In this document: in pieces, positions 17,497 through 26,352 of the stretch
Layout: each line of letters starts with the position of its first letter
How positions within the stretch are numbered: the first letter of the stretch is position 1
NCBI RefSeq assembly: GCF_014836405.1
Contig: NZ_JACSQU010000001.1
Location: forward strand, 124,001 to 188,000
From: Brevundimonas guildfordensis
Lineage (GTDB): Bacteria > Pseudomonadota > Alphaproteobacteria > Caulobacterales > Caulobacteraceae
Length of the DNA stretch: 64,000 bases
Direction: 5' to 3'
The notes under the pieces: model-generated
Told to the model about the DNA's origin: nothing
Databases searched by the model: none
The model's input: the letters and a program-made list of their open reading frames with translations, nothing else
Position numbers and translations under genes: made by a program

Positions 17497-18900
17497 TTAG
17501 CTGGGACGGACCACCATGCAGGTGACGCGGCGTTCCGACAGGGCTTCGCACGCCGCCTCGGCCGCCTGCTGGGTCATGCCGGTGAAGCGCGAGCGATACC
17601 AGCCGTTGGCCGTCTGCACGTCACGCTGGGCGTTCGAGAACTGGCTGGAGAAGCGGCGGCTGATGTTGTTCAGCCAGTCGCGGGCCACGGCTTCTTCGCG
17701 GAAGGCGCCGACCTGGACGGTCCAGCGACCGGCCGGAGCCGAGGCGGCGGCGCGCGCGGGCGTGCTGCGGGTCGCGCGGGCAGGGGGCGCCGCCGTTGCG
17801 GCCGATCCGCCGTTCAGCGCGGCGGTGAGGTTTTCGGGCGCACGGTTCTCGGCGCGGCGGGCCGAAGGCGGCGGGGTCACCTCCGTCGGCAGGTTGCGCG
17901 GCGGCGGGCCGGAGACATAGGCCACCTCGGTCGGGGCGCCGACGCCTTCACCGTCCTCGTCGGACAGGGATGCGTAAGCGACCGGCGCGGCGGGCTCGCT
18001 GCTGATTCCATAGCCGCGCTGTTCGAAGAAGGCCTGAGCCAGTTGAATGGTCTCGCCCTGGCCTCGCCGGCGTTGCACCTCGAACCCGGTGTCCATCAGT
18101 TCAGCGACATGGTCGTTGCGGCTCTTGGTCGAGCGGCCGCCCATGACGATGGTGATCAGCCGCTTGCCGTCGCGCACCGAGGACGCCGCCAGATTATAGC
18201 CAGAGGCGTTGGTGAAGCCGGTCTTGATGCCGTCATAGCCGCGCCCAGTGGCCAGCAGGCCGTTGGTGTTGCGGTAGTCGCGACCCTTGTAGAACCAGTC
18301 ATGCAGGCCGAGGTAGCGATAGTATTGCGGATAGTCGCGCATCACCGCGCGACTGAGGATCGACAGGTCGCGCGCTGTGGTCGCCTGGCGCGTGTCGGGC
18401 AGACCGTTGGCGGTGGTGAAGCGGGTGTGCTCCATCCCCAGTTCACGCGCTTTTTCCGTCATCATCTGGGTGAAGCGGCCCTCGGAGCCGCCGATGTGTT
18501 CGGCGATGACCACGGCCATGTCGTTGGCGCTGCGGACGGCCGTGGCGCGCATGGCGTCGTCCAGGCTGATCGTCTGACCGGCCGCCAGGCCCAGCTTGGA
18601 CGGCGGCTGAGAAGCCGCGCGCGGCGAGACGGTCAGGTTGTCGTCCAGCTTCACCTTGCCGGATTCCAGCGCCTCGAACGCCAGATACAGGGTCATGACC
18701 TTGGTGATGGAAGCTGGAAAGCGCCGGGCGTCGGCAAAGCGCGAAAACAGCACCTCGCCCGAAGCGGCGTCCACCACGATGGCGGCGTAGCGGCTGTCCG
18801 AGGACTGGGCTTCCGGAGGCGCGACGCCGACCGTCGGCGTAAGGACGATGCCCCCCAGGACCAGGGCGGCCAGGAAACGACGGCGGAAGAGGGCGTTCAT
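17497..18900 (-). CDS. D-alanyl-D-alanine carboxypeptidase with C-terminal SPOR domain
   Basis: Periplasmic penicillin-binding protein (S11 family) trimming the terminal D-Ala of peptidoglycan stem peptides. A signal peptide occupies about residues 1-32. Active-site motifs: SITK with Ser64 and Lys67, SAN near residue 124, and KTG in DGIKTGFTNASGYN. After a low-complexity Pro/Ala/Arg linker (about 300-385) comes a SPOR domain (WTVQVGAFREEAVARDWLNN to VTCMVV), which binds denuded glycan at the division site. ATG at 18898-18900 is chosen; a TTG two codons upstream is less likely. SPOR fusion to a carboxypeptidase is seen in Caulobacterales. Confidence 0.93.
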   Translation of the reverse strand: MNALFRRRFLAALVLGGIVLTPTVGVAPPEAQSSDSRYAAIVVDAASGEVLFSRFADARRFPASITKVMTLYLAFEALESGKVKLDDNLTVSPRAASQPPSKLGLAAGQTISLDDAMRATAVRSANDMAVVIAEHIGGSEGRFTQMMTEKARELGMEHTRFTTANGLPDTRQATTARDLSILSRAVMRDYPQYYRYLGLHDWFYKGRDYRNTNGLLATGRGYDGIKTGFTNASGYNLAASSVRDGKRLITIVMGGRSTKSRNDHVAELMDTGFEVQRRRGQGETIQLAQAFFEQRGYGISSEPAAPVAYASLSDEDGEGVGAPTEVAYVSGPPPRNLPTEVTPPPSARRAENRAPENLTAALNGGSAATAAPPARATRSTPARAAASAPAGRWTVQVGAFREEAVARDWLNNISRRFSSQFSNAQRDVQTANGWYRSRFTGMTQQAAEAACEALSERRVTCMVVRPS

Positions 18901-18993
18901 GGGCAAGCTACTAGCCTCGTCACTGTGGCGCGAAGACGGCTGCGATCACGCACGTTACAAACGCTAACATCGGCTCCCCCGGTTTCGAGAGGG

Positions 18994-19008
18994 TTAACGA
19001 CGCGTCAA
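18994..19008. promoter_or_regulatory. Possible CtrA site (TTAA-N7-TCAA)
   Basis: One mismatch to TTAA-N7-TTAA, about 95 bases upstream of the carboxypeptidase start and 155 upstream of the phasin. Cell-cycle control of a division-site wall enzyme would make sense, but the match alone is weak. Confidence 0.25.
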
Positions 19009-19054
19009 CAGACTTGTGATCGGAGCGGAGGTCGTCAGGTGATCAGCGATAATA

Positions 19055-19069
19055 TTGTGCGTTGCACAA
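19055..19069. promoter_or_regulatory. PhaR-like operator upstream of the phasin gene
   Basis: TTGTGC-GTT-GCACAA is a perfect 6-bp inverted repeat and contains TGC-N3-GCA, the core recognised by PhaR, the PHB-responsive phasin repressor of alphaproteobacteria. It lies ~96 bases upstream of the phasin ATG. No phaR gene is in the window. Confidence 0.5.
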
Positions 19070-19164
19070 ATTTCACTTGAAGTCCCTTCGCAGGTGCACC
19101 ATATCGCCGTTGTCGCGATGGGCTCCGCCTGTCGCAGGAAACCTTTCGCTTCAGGAGACTCCCC

Positions 19165-19635
19165 ATGGCTGACGCCGCTGAGACCGTGAAGAAGACCGTC
19201 GAACAAACGACCGCCAAGGCCAAGGCCCAGGCTGAATCGATCCAGGCCGCCGGCGCCCAGGCGTTCCGCGAAGGCGTGGACAAGTCCGTCGCCTCGCTGA
19301 GCGAGATCAACGCGCACGGCAAGAAGAACCTGGAAGCCGTGGTCGAATCCGCCGCCGCCGCCCAGAAGGGCGCCGAAGCCCTGTCGCAGCAGGCCGTGGC
19401 CTACGGCAAGAAGTCCTGGGAAGACGGCGTCGCCGCCGCCCAGTCGTTCTCGCAGGCCCGTTCGATGCAGGAATTGTTCGAACTGCAGACCAACTGGGCC
19501 AAGTCGGCCGCCGAGGCCTATCTGGCCGAGTTCGGCAAGGCGACCGAGACCATGACCGCCTCGGTCAAGGACAGCTTCAAGCCGATCAACGAGCGCGTTT
19601 CGGCCGCTGTCGAGCAGTTCCAGGCCGCCCGCTAA
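19165..19635 (+). CDS. Phasin family protein
   Basis: Polyhydroxyalkanoate granule-coating protein. The 156 aa sequence is almost wholly alpha-helical and Ala-rich with amphipathic heptads (AAETVKKTVEQTTAKAKAQ, ALSQQAVAYGKKSWEDGV) and the phasin hallmark SMQELFELQTNWAKSAAEAY. No signal peptide or Cys. Codon use is strongly biased to GCC/AAG, consistent with high expression. It has its own terminator, a good AGGAGA upstream, and a PhaR-like palindrome in its leader. PHA synthase is not nearby. Confidence 0.92.
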   Translation: MADAAETVKKTVEQTTAKAKAQAESIQAAGAQAFREGVDKSVASLSEINAHGKKNLEAVVESAAAAQKGAEALSQQAVAYGKKSWEDGVAAAQSFSQARSMQELFELQTNWAKSAAEAYLAEFGKATETMTASVKDSFKPINERVSAAVEQFQAAR

Positions 19636-19664
19636 GACGCGCCTCCAACGCTCTACAAGTTCGG

Positions 19665-19696
19665 AAGGGCCCCGGTGGAAACGCCGGGGCCTTTTC
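19665..19696 (+). terminator. Rho-independent terminator after the phasin
   Basis: Stem GGCCCCGG/CCGGGGCC (19668-19675 with 19684-19691), loop of 8 bases, then TTTT; A-rich on the 5' side. Gene-free bases from here to 19806 show nothing else. Confidence 0.85.
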
Positions 19697-19806
19697 ACGT
19701 TTAGCTATCAACTGGGCGTGCGTGAGCGTCTGCGGGCTGGACGCCTCTACAAATCAGGCCATCATTCCCTATCTGATCCACGACACTCCCCGATTACGGA
19801 CCACGA

Positions 19807-20136
19807 ATGCCTAACAGACGGCCAGGTGAACAGGGCGGAGGCGCAGGCGCCGCCGTCGTCACCGAGACAAAGCCGAAACTTCAGCGGCCCTCGCTTTATC
19901 GGGTGCTGATCCTGAATGACGACTACACCCCCATGGAGTTCGTCATCTACGTGCTGGAGCGGTTCTTCCAGAAGAGCCGCGAGGACGCGACCCGCATCAT
20001 GCTGCACGTGCACCAGCATGGCGTCGGGGTCTGCGGCGTCTTCACCTACGAAGTGGCCGAAACCAAGGTCGCCCAGGTGGTCGAGACGGCGCGGCGCCAC
20101 CAGCACCCCCTGCAATGCACGATGGAAAAGGACTGA
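19807..20136 (+). CDS. clpS: ATP-dependent Clp protease adaptor ClpS
   Basis: N-degron recognin that binds N-terminal bulky residues and delivers substrates to ClpAP. The signature [20 protein letters not shown] (about residues 31-50) contains the Asn-Asp of the substrate pocket; [23 protein letters not shown] completes the fold. The N-terminal ~25 residues are a flexible extension rich in Gly/Ala. 109 aa is typical of alphaproteobacterial ClpS. It lies 12 bases upstream of clpA on the same strand, the usual arrangement. Confidence 0.96.
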   Translation: MPNRRPGEQGGGAGAAVVTETKPKLQRPSLYRVLILNDDYTPMEFVIYVLERFFQKSREDATRIMLHVHQHGVGVCGVFTYEVAETKVAQVVETARRHQHPLQCTMEKD

Positions 20137-20148
20137 GAGGAACCTGCC

Positions 20149-22452
20149 ATGCCTTCGTTTTCCCGTCCTCTCGAAGAGACCCTGCACCGCGCGGTCCATT
20201 ACGCCAACGAGCGCCGGCACGAATACGCCACGCTTGAACACCTGCTGCTGGCCCTGATCGACGATCCGGACGCCTCGGCCGTGATGACGGCCTGCAACGT
20301 CGACCTGGGCGCGCTGAAGGCTGCGCTCGGCTCATATGTCGACACGGACCTGGCCGCTCTGGCCACGGCCGACGGCGACGACGCCAAGCCGACGGCGGGC
20401 TTCCAGCGCGTGATCCAGCGCGCGGTCATCCATGTCCAGTCGTCCGGCCGCGAGGAAGTGACCGGGGCCAACGTCCTGGTCGCCATCTTCTCCGAGCGCG
20501 AAAGCCACGCCGCCTATTTCCTGCAGGAGCAGGACATGACGCGCTACGACGCGGTCAACTTCATCGCTCACGGCATCGCCAAGAAGGCCGGGGCCAATGA
20601 AGCCCGCTCGGTGCGCGGCGCCAGCCCCGAAGAGGCCGAGGACGGCTCGGTCGTCAAACAGGGCGGCGAGGCGCTGGAGGCCTATTGCGTCGACCTGAAC
20701 GAGAAGGCCCGCAACGGCAAGATCGACCCGCTGATCGGGCGCCAGGCCGAGGTCGAACGCTCGATCCAGATCCTGTGCCGCCGCACCAAGAACAACCCGC
20801 TGCTGGTCGGCGACCCCGGCGTCGGCAAGACCGCCATCGCCGAAGGGCTGGCGCGCAAGATCGTCAACGGCGAGGTGCCGGAAGTCCTGAAGGACGCGAC
20901 CATCTACAGCCTCGACATGGGCTCGCTGCTGGCGGGCACCCGCTATCGCGGCGACTTCGAGGAGCGGCTGAAGCAGGTCGTCAAGGAGCTGGAGAGCCAC
21001 GACAATGCGGTCCTGTTCATCGACGAAATCCACACGGTGATCGGCGCCGGCGCGACGTCGGGCGGGGCGATGGATGCGTCGAACCTGCTGAAGCCTGCCC
21101 TGGCGTCCGGCAGCCTGCGCTGCATGGGCTCGACCACCTACAAGGAGTATCGCCAGCACTTCGAGAAGGACCGCGCCCTGGTGCGCCGCTTCCAGAAGAT
21201 CGACGTCAATGAGCCGACGATCGAGGACACGGTGAAGATCCTCAAGGGTCTGAAGACGACCTATGAGACGCACCACAAGCTGCGTTTCACCGACTCGGCC
21301 ATCCGCACGGCGGTCGATCTGTCGGCGCGCTACATCACCGACCGCAAGCTGCCGGACAAGGCCATCGACGTGATCGACGAGGCCGGGGCGTCGCAGATGC
21401 TGCTGCCGGAATCGAAGCGCAAGAAGGTGATCGGCCAGAAGGAGGTCGAGGCCGTCATCGCCAAGATGGCGCGCATCCCGCCCAAGTCGGTGTCGAAGTC
21501 GGACACGGAATCCCTGCGCGAGCTGGAGACCGATCTGAAGCGCGCCGTCTTTGGACAGGAACAGGCGATCGACCAGGTGTCGTCGGCGATGAAGCTGGCG
21601 CGGGCGGGTCTGCGCGACCCGAACAAGCCCATCGGCGCCTTCCTGTTCAGCGGCCCGACCGGCGTCGGCAAGACCGAAGTCGCCAAGCAACTGGCCGCCA
21701 CCCTCGGCATCGAGATGCAGCGCTTCGACATGTCCGAATACATGGAGCGCCACACGGTCAGCCGCCTGATCGGCGCGCCTCCGGGCTATGTCGGCCATGA
21801 TCAGGGCGGCCTGCTGACCGACGCCGTCGACCAGCACCCGCACTCTGTCGTGTTGCTGGACGAGATCGAGAAGGCGCACCCCGACGTCTACAACATCCTG
21901 CTGCAGGTGATGGACAACGGGACGCTGACCGACGCCGTGGGCAAGAAGGTCGATTTCAGGAACGTCATCTTGATCATGACCACCAACGCGGGCGCCGCCG
22001 ATAACGCGCGCGCGGCCATCGGCTTCGGCCGCGGCAAGGTCGAGGGCGAGGACGAAAAGGCCATCCAGCGCCTGTTCGCGCCTGAGTTCCGCAACCGTCT
22101 GGACGCCATCGTGGCCTTTAAGCCGTTGGGCGCCGAGACGATCCGCTCGGTCGTGACCAAGTTCGTGCTGCAGCTGGAAGCCCAGCTGGCGGACCGCAAC
22201 ATCACCATCGAACTGACCGACGAGGCGACCGACTGGCTGGCCAAGAACGGTTTCGACGAACTGTATGGCGCAAGGCCCTTGGCCCGCGTCATTCAGGAGC
22301 ACATCAAGAAGCCGCTGGCCGACGACATCCTGTTCGGCCGCCTGACCCGCGGCGGGCACGTCAAGGTCGAGCTGAAGGACGGCAAGATCGCCTTCGACAT
22401 CACCCCGGCCAAGGGCGCCGCGGTGAAGGAAGCGGAAGAAGAAACGGCCTGA
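20149..22452 (+). CDS. clpA: ATP-dependent Clp protease ATP-binding subunit ClpA
   Basis: Hexameric AAA+ unfoldase feeding ClpP. The N-domain (1-~145) is the ClpS-docking Clp_N repeat pair. AAA-1 has Walker A GDPGVGKT and Walker [13 protein letters not shown]-2 has GPTGVGKT and [14 protein letters not shown]. The IGF-type ClpP-binding loop is visible in AAIGFGRGK. Length (767 aa) matches E. coli ClpA, and the absence of the ClpB middle coiled coil excludes ClpB. GAGAGGAA precedes the ATG. A strong terminator follows. clpP is not in this window. Confidence 0.97.
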   Translation: MPSFSRPLEETLHRAVHYANERRHEYATLEHLLLALIDDPDASAVMTACNVDLGALKAALGSYVDTDLAALATADGDDAKPTAGFQRVIQRAVIHVQSSGREEVTGANVLVAIFSERESHAAYFLQEQDMTRYDAVNFIAHGIAKKAGANEARSVRGASPEEAEDGSVVKQGGEALEAYCVDLNEKARNGKIDPLIGRQAEVERSIQILCRRTKNNPLLVGDPGVGKTAIAEGLARKIVNGEVPEVLKDATIYSLDMGSLLAGTRYRGDFEERLKQVVKELESHDNAVLFIDEIHTVIGAGATSGGAMDASNLLKPALASGSLRCMGSTTYKEYRQHFEKDRALVRRFQKIDVNEPTIEDTVKILKGLKTTYETHHKLRFTDSAIRTAVDLSARYITDRKLPDKAIDVIDEAGASQMLLPESKRKKVIGQKEVEAVIAKMARIPPKSVSKSDTESLRELETDLKRAVFGQEQAIDQVSSAMKLARAGLRDPNKPIGAFLFSGPTGVGKTEVAKQLAATLGIEMQRFDMSEYMERHTVSRLIGAPPGYVGHDQGGLLTDAVDQHPHSVVLLDEIEKAHPDVYNILLQVMDNGTLTDAVGKKVDFRNVILIMTTNAGAADNARAAIGFGRGKVEGEDEKAIQRLFAPEFRNRLDAIVAFKPLGAETIRSVVTKFVLQLEAQLADRNITIELTDEATDWLAKNGFDELYGARPLARVIQEHIKKPLADDILFGRLTRGGHVKVELKDGKIAFDITPAKGAAVKEAEEETA

Positions 22453-22472
22453 TTTCGGTCAGGCGCAAAGAG

Positions 22473-22506
22473 AAAGGCCCGGACGTCGCCGTCCGGGCCT
22501 TTTTTG
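22473..22506 (+). terminator. Rho-independent terminator after clpA
   Basis: 12-bp stem (22473-22484 with 22491-22502), 6-base loop, followed by a T-run. A-rich sequence on the other side lets it act for the convergent CsbD-like gene too. Confidence 0.9.
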
Positions 22507-22523
22507 TATCGCCTTAGAGGCGC

Positions 22524-22829
22524 TTAGCGCTTGCGGCCCAGGGCGCTGAGCAGCACCGCAGCCCCGGCCAGGATGCCGGTGGTCACCAGCGGTTTGCGAC
22601 GCGCGAAGTCCAGGCCCTTGCGGGCAGGATCGCGCAGATCGGCGGGGGCCTTGTCCACCATGCCGTCCAGCCCGTCGATGACACGGCCATAGGCGTTCTG
22701 GGCCTTGCCCTTGATCTCGTTCAGCTTGCTGTCGACCTGCAGCTTGCTGTCGCCGGTCAGGCGGCCGAGGCCGTTCTGCAGTTTGCCGCCGGTTTCGGTT
22801 ACGGCGCCTTCGATGCGTTGGTCAGTCAT
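22524..22829 (-). CDS. CsbD/DUF883-like stress protein
   Basis: Small (101 aa) predicted stress-response protein. The N-terminal 50 residues match CsbD (RIEGAVTETGGKLQNGLGRLTGD, LNEIKGKAQNAYGRV). The C-terminal part resembles DUF883/ElaB: an Arg-rich segment (ARKGLDFARRKPLV) followed by one membrane segment (TTGILAGAAVLLSALG) and KR at the end. It is thus probably a tail-anchored membrane protein. The upstream side contains a short (GGA)n run. Confidence 0.8.
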   Translation of the reverse strand: MTDQRIEGAVTETGGKLQNGLGRLTGDSKLQVDSKLNEIKGKAQNAYGRVIDGLDGMVDKAPADLRDPARKGLDFARRKPLVTTGILAGAAVLLSALGRKR

Positions 22830-22929
22830 GATCTTCCCTGATGCGATTTAAGGAGGAGGAGGAGGCTCCGGGAAAAAGCGCATCTGGCCGCCGACGGTTC
22901 CTGAACCTCTCGCGCTTCGCGACGAAATG

Positions 22930-24075
22930 TCAGCCCAGGCGGTAGGGCGACAGCTCCGCCGTCATGGCGTGCATCTCCGCCTCGACCGCCGGGCGCTCCT
23001 GGTTCAGGTAACGGGCGACGGGATCGCGCAAGGCCGGGTCGGCGATGAAGTGCGCCGAATAGACGGGTGAGGGCAGGTAGCCGCGCGCGATCTTGTGGTC
23101 GCCCTGCGCGCCCGCCTCGACCCGGGACAGGCCGCGCGAGATGGCGAAGTCGATCGCCTGGTAATAGCAAAGCTCGAAATGCAGGAACGGCCGGTCGACC
23201 AGCGTCCCCCACTGGCGACCGTAAAGGGCATCCCGTCCGATGAAGTTCAGCGCCCCGGCGACCGGCGTCGCGTCTTCAAACGCCATCACGAGGGCGATGC
23301 GGTCAGCCATGGTCGCGCCGACGCGGGCGAAGAAGTCGCGCGTCAAATAAGGCCGCCCCCATTTTCGGTCGCCCGTGTCCATGTAGAAGGCGAAGAAGGC
23401 CTCCCAATGCGCCTCGGTGATCTGGGCGCCCGTCAGCACGCGAATGTCGAGGCCCGCTTGCGCCTCGCGGCGCTCGCGCCGGATGGTCTTGCGTCGGTTG
23501 GACGACAGGGCGGCCAGGAAGTCCTCGAAGCTCCGATAGTCTTCGTTGCGCCAGATGAACTGGATGTCGCGGCGCGGCAGCAGGCCCGCCGCGGTCATGG
23601 CGCGCCATTCGGCCTCTAGGGGGAAGTTGACGTGCAGCGACGACACGCCCAGCCGCTCGGTCAGGGTCAGCGCGCCTTGCAGCAGGGCTTCGCGCACCTC
23701 GACGGCGTCCGTCCCCGGCGCATTCAGAAACCGCGGGCCCGTCGCAGGCGTAAAGGGGACGGCCCCTAGCAGCTTGGGATAGTAACGCCCGCCTGCGCGC
23801 TGATAGGCGTCGGCCCAGCTGTGGTCGAAGACGTATTCGCCCTGGCTATGGCCCTTCAGGTAGAGGGGCATGACGCCGATCACGGCCGCGTCTTCATCGT
23901 GCAGGGACAGATGGCGCGGCGCCCAGCCTTCCGACGGGACGGCGCTGCCGGACGCCTCGCAGGCGTCGAGGAAGTCGTAGGAGACGAAGGGATCGCCGGT
24001 CGGGGTCGCGCAGGCGTCCCACGCTTCCCGGCCTATCGCGGCGATCCCGTCGTGAACCTGAAGGGTGAAGCTCAC
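22930..24075 (-). CDS. FemAB-like GNAT acyltransferase (peptidoglycan-biosynthesis/COG3146 type)
   Basis: A 381 aa protein of the GNAT/FemAB superfamily family often annotated as peptidogalycan biosynthesis protein. Recognisable blocks are DPFVSYDFLDACEASGSA, YVFDHSWADAYQRAGGRYYP, LSSNRRKTIRRERREA and YYQAIDFAISRGLSRVEAGA, followed by GDHKIARGYLP. Its acceptor is unproven; no lipid-II gene is nearby. The frame is open further upstream but the GTG at 24073-24075, preceded by GAGGTGA and overlapping the RidA stop by 4 bases, is the obvious start, so the two genes are translationally coupled. Confidence 0.85.
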   Translation of the reverse strand: MSFTLQVHDGIAAIGREAWDACATPTGDPFVSYDFLDACEASGSAVPSEGWAPRHLSLHDEDAAVIGVMPLYLKGHSQGEYVFDHSWADAYQRAGGRYYPKLLGAVPFTPATGPRFLNAPGTDAVEVREALLQGALTLTERLGVSSLHVNFPLEAEWRAMTAAGLLPRRDIQFIWRNEDYRSFEDFLAALSSNRRKTIRRERREAQAGLDIRVLTGAQITEAHWEAFFAFYMDTGDRKWGRPYLTRDFFARVGATMADRIALVMAFEDATPVAGALNFIGRDALYGRQWGTLVDRPFLHFELCYYQAIDFAISRGLSRVEAGAQGDHKIARGYLPSPVYSAHFIADPALRDPVARYLNQERPAVEAEMHAMTAELSPYRLG

Positions 24076-24530
24076 TTCACCTCGATGACGGCGTCGATCT
24101 CCACGGCGAAGCCGAGCGGCAGCTTGTAGACGCCGACGGCCGAGCGCGAGTGCTTGCCGGCGTCGCCGAAGACCTGGACCATCAGGTCCGAACAGCCGTT
24201 GATGACGGCGGGAATGGCTTCGAAGTCCGGCCCGGCCTGGACGAAGCCGCCCAGCTTGACGATGCGGACCACGCGATCCAGATCGCCGTCGACGGCGGCG
24301 TTGATCTGGGCCAGCAGGTTGACGCCGCACAGGCGGGCGGCCTCGGCGGCCTGCTCAGGCGTTACGTCCACGCCGACGGTGCCCTTGATGCCGCCTGAGG
24401 CGTCGTTCGACAGTTGGCCCGAAATGAAGATCTGCTCGCCCGAGCGGACGTAGGAGACGTAGCTGGCGACCGGCTTGGCGGGCTCGGGCAGGGTGATGCC
24501 GAGTTCAGCGATGCGGGCGTGAATGCTCAT
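24072..24530 (-). CDS. RidA family protein (YjgF/YER057c/UK114)
   Basis: Trimeric enamine/imine deaminase-fold protein. Residues typical of the family: YVSYVRSGEQIFISGQLS, the Asn-Leu stretch GVNLLAQINAAVDGDLDRVV, and C-terminal HSRSAVGVYKLPLGFAVEID, where Arg in HSRSAV is the substrate-binding arginine. At 152 aa it belongs to the longer RidA subgroup found in alphaproteobacteria. The upstream gene of a coupled pair with the FemAB-like acyltransferase. Archetypal RidA removes 2-aminoacrylate; this subgroup's substrate is not known. Confidence 0.9.
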   Translation of the reverse strand: MSIHARIAELGITLPEPAKPVASYVSYVRSGEQIFISGQLSNDASGGIKGTVGVDVTPEQAAEAARLCGVNLLAQINAAVDGDLDRVVRIVKLGGFVQAGPDFEAIPAVINGCSDLMVQVFGDAGKHSRSAVGVYKLPLGFAVEIDAVIEVK

Positions 24531-24585
24531 GGGGCGACTCCGTAAAAAAGGGTGGGATGGGGTTTAGCGCGGCGCGGCCGCCGCG

Positions 24586-25860
24586 TCATCCGGGGCGTTC
24601 GCCGGGACGCTTCAGCGCGCGCCCCGCGACGACGGCGCCCGCCCCGAACTTGCCGCGCAGGGCGTCGATGGCGGTCTCGGTCTTCAGGGCGCGGGTCTCT
24701 GCCGTGGCGAACAGGCTGGCCGGGGCATCCTGGGCGTCGGCGATGTCGGCCATGCCGATGCCGATCAGCCTGTAGGGCACGCCGAGCTCGGGTTTCAGCA
24801 GGTCTCGTCCGGCGGCGAACAGGGCCCGCGCCGTCTGCACGGGCTCAGCCAGGGTGATGCGGCGGGTGACGATCTTGAAGTCCGTCTTGCGCAGCTTCAG
24901 CACCAGCACGCGGCTGGCGACGCCGTCGCGCCGGGCCTTTGAGGCCAGCTTTTCGCACAGGGGCCACAGTTCGGCTTCCAGCGCCTCAGCGGTGATCAGG
25001 TCGTCCTTGAAGGTGGTCTCGGCGCTCATGCCGCGCCGGTCGTGGTCGGGGTTCACCGGGCGGCTGTCGCGGGCGTGGCTGAGGTCGTGCAGCCGCAGGC
25101 CCGTCTCGCCATAGCGCCGGACCAGATCCTTCACCTCGGCCGCCGCCAGATCGCCGATGTTGGCGAAACCGTCCGAGCGCAGGGTGCGGCCGAACACCGG
25201 TCCGACGCCGGGCAGGGTGGTCACGGGGCGCGGCGCCAGCAGACTTTGCGCCTCCGCCGCGCCGATGACGGAGAAGCCTCGCGGCTTGTCCAACTCGGAA
25301 GCGATCTTGGCCAGGAAGCGGTTGGGCGCCAGGCCGATGGAGACGCTGAGGCCCGTCTCGTCCTCGATCCAATTCTGCAGGCGCGCCAACTGAAAGGCGG
25401 GCGGGCCGCCGTTCAGCCTTTCGGTGCCCTTCAGATCGATCCACGCCTCGTCCAGCGACAGGGTCTGAACCAGCGGCGTCAGGCGCTGCACGGCGCCGAA
25501 GATGCGCGCGCTCTCGGCCTTGTATTTGGCGAAGTCCGGCTTGATGACGACAGCGTCGGGACAGGCTTTCAGCGCTTTGAACATCGGCATGGCCGAACCG
25601 ACGCCGTACAGCCGCGCCACATAGCAGGCGGTGGAGACGACGCCGCGCTTGCCGCCGCCGACGATCACGGGCCTGTCGCGCAGGTCGGGCCTGTCGCGCT
25701 TCTCGACGGAGGCGTAGAAGGCGTCGCAGTCCAGGTGGGCGATGTGCAGATCGCTCAGTTCATCGTGGGCGATCACCCGGCGCGAGTCGCACGACGGGCA
25801 CCGCGCGACCTTGCGGTCGCCGGTCCACAGGCAGTCGCGACAAAGGACCGTGATGGCCAA
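24586..25860 (-). CDS. dinB: DNA polymerase IV with N-terminal zinc-ribbon extension
   Basis: Y-family translesion polymerase. Catalytic Asp is in LDCDAFYASVEKRD and the Asp-Glu pair in LSLDEAWIDL; the steric gate region (FYASVE), YKAESARIFG, the helix-hairpin PGVGPVFGRTL and the little-finger domain follow. Unusually, about 45 residues precede the palm: CRDCLW...CPSC forms a CxxC...CxxC zinc ribbon. TTG at 25858-25860 with GGAG seven bases upstream is my choice; GTG at 25887 would add nine residues. No Caulobacter-type SOS box (GTTC-N7-GTTC) was seen upstream, so SOS control is not supported here. Confidence 0.92.
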   Translation of the reverse strand: MAITVLCRDCLWTGDRKVARCPSCDSRRVIAHDELSDLHIAHLDCDAFYASVEKRDRPDLRDRPVIVGGGKRGVVSTACYVARLYGVGSAMPMFKALKACPDAVVIKPDFAKYKAESARIFGAVQRLTPLVQTLSLDEAWIDLKGTERLNGGPPAFQLARLQNWIEDETGLSVSIGLAPNRFLAKIASELDKPRGFSVIGAAEAQSLLAPRPVTTLPGVGPVFGRTLRSDGFANIGDLAAAEVKDLVRRYGETGLRLHDLSHARDSRPVNPDHDRRGMSAETTFKDDLITAEALEAELWPLCEKLASKARRDGVASRVLVLKLRKTDFKIVTRRITLAEPVQTARALFAAGRDLLKPELGVPYRLIGIGMADIADAQDAPASLFATAETRALKTETAIDALRGKFGAGAVVAGRALKRPGERPG

Positions 25861-25983
25861 ACTCGAACTCCGTTTCCTCAGCTTCACGTCAACTTAAGAC
25901 TGACGCCGCCACAGTGCACTCAAGAAGGCGTAACAGCCCGACGCGAAAGCGAATGAACAAGAGGCGCAACGGCCGGGTGGCGG

Positions 25984-26349
25984 ATGTCCAAGAAGATCCT
26001 CATCGTCGAGGATAACGAGCTGAACATGAAGCTTTTTCATGATCTGCTCGATTCTCAGGGGTACGAAGTGCTGCAGACCCGCGAAGGGCTGCAGGCGCTG
26101 GCGATCGCGCGCGAGCGCCGCCCTGACCTGATCCTGATGGATATCCAGCTGCCGGAGATTTCCGGGCTCGAGGTCACGAAGTGGCTCAAGGACGATGACG
26201 AGCTGAACCATATACCCGTCATCGCCGTTACAGCCTTCGCCATGAAGGGTGATGAAGAACGAATTCGTCAGGGGGGCTGCGAGGCCTACATCTCCAAGCC
26301 GATTTCCGTCATCTCCTTCCTGGAAACGGTGCGGAAGCATCTGGGGTAG
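25984..26349 (+). CDS. divK: Cell-cycle single-domain response regulator DivK
   Basis: Single receiver domain (121 aa) that, phosphorylated by PleC/DivJ-type kinases, controls asymmetric division in Caulobacterales. Phospho-acceptor Asp53 is in [20 protein letters not shown], acidic pocket is [15 protein letters not shown], and the conserved Lys is in YISKPISV. The match to Caulobacter DivK is very close along its whole length. ATG at 25984; a weak purine-rich site precedes it. It is followed 3 bases after its stop by pleD, the conserved divK-pleD operon. Confidence 0.97.
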   Translation: MSKKILIVEDNELNMKLFHDLLDSQGYEVLQTREGLQALAIARERRPDLILMDIQLPEISGLEVTKWLKDDDELNHIPVIAVTAFAMKGDEERIRQGGCEAYISKPISVISFLETVRKHLG

Positions 26350-26352
26350 GGG

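Noticed and set aside
20332-22359. Long minus-strand open frame opposite clpA
   Set aside because: Shadow of a strongly conserved gene, rich in D/R/H/L repeats without any motif.
25861-25983. SOS box between dinB and divK
   Set aside because: No GTTC-N7-GTTC or similar LexA site is present.
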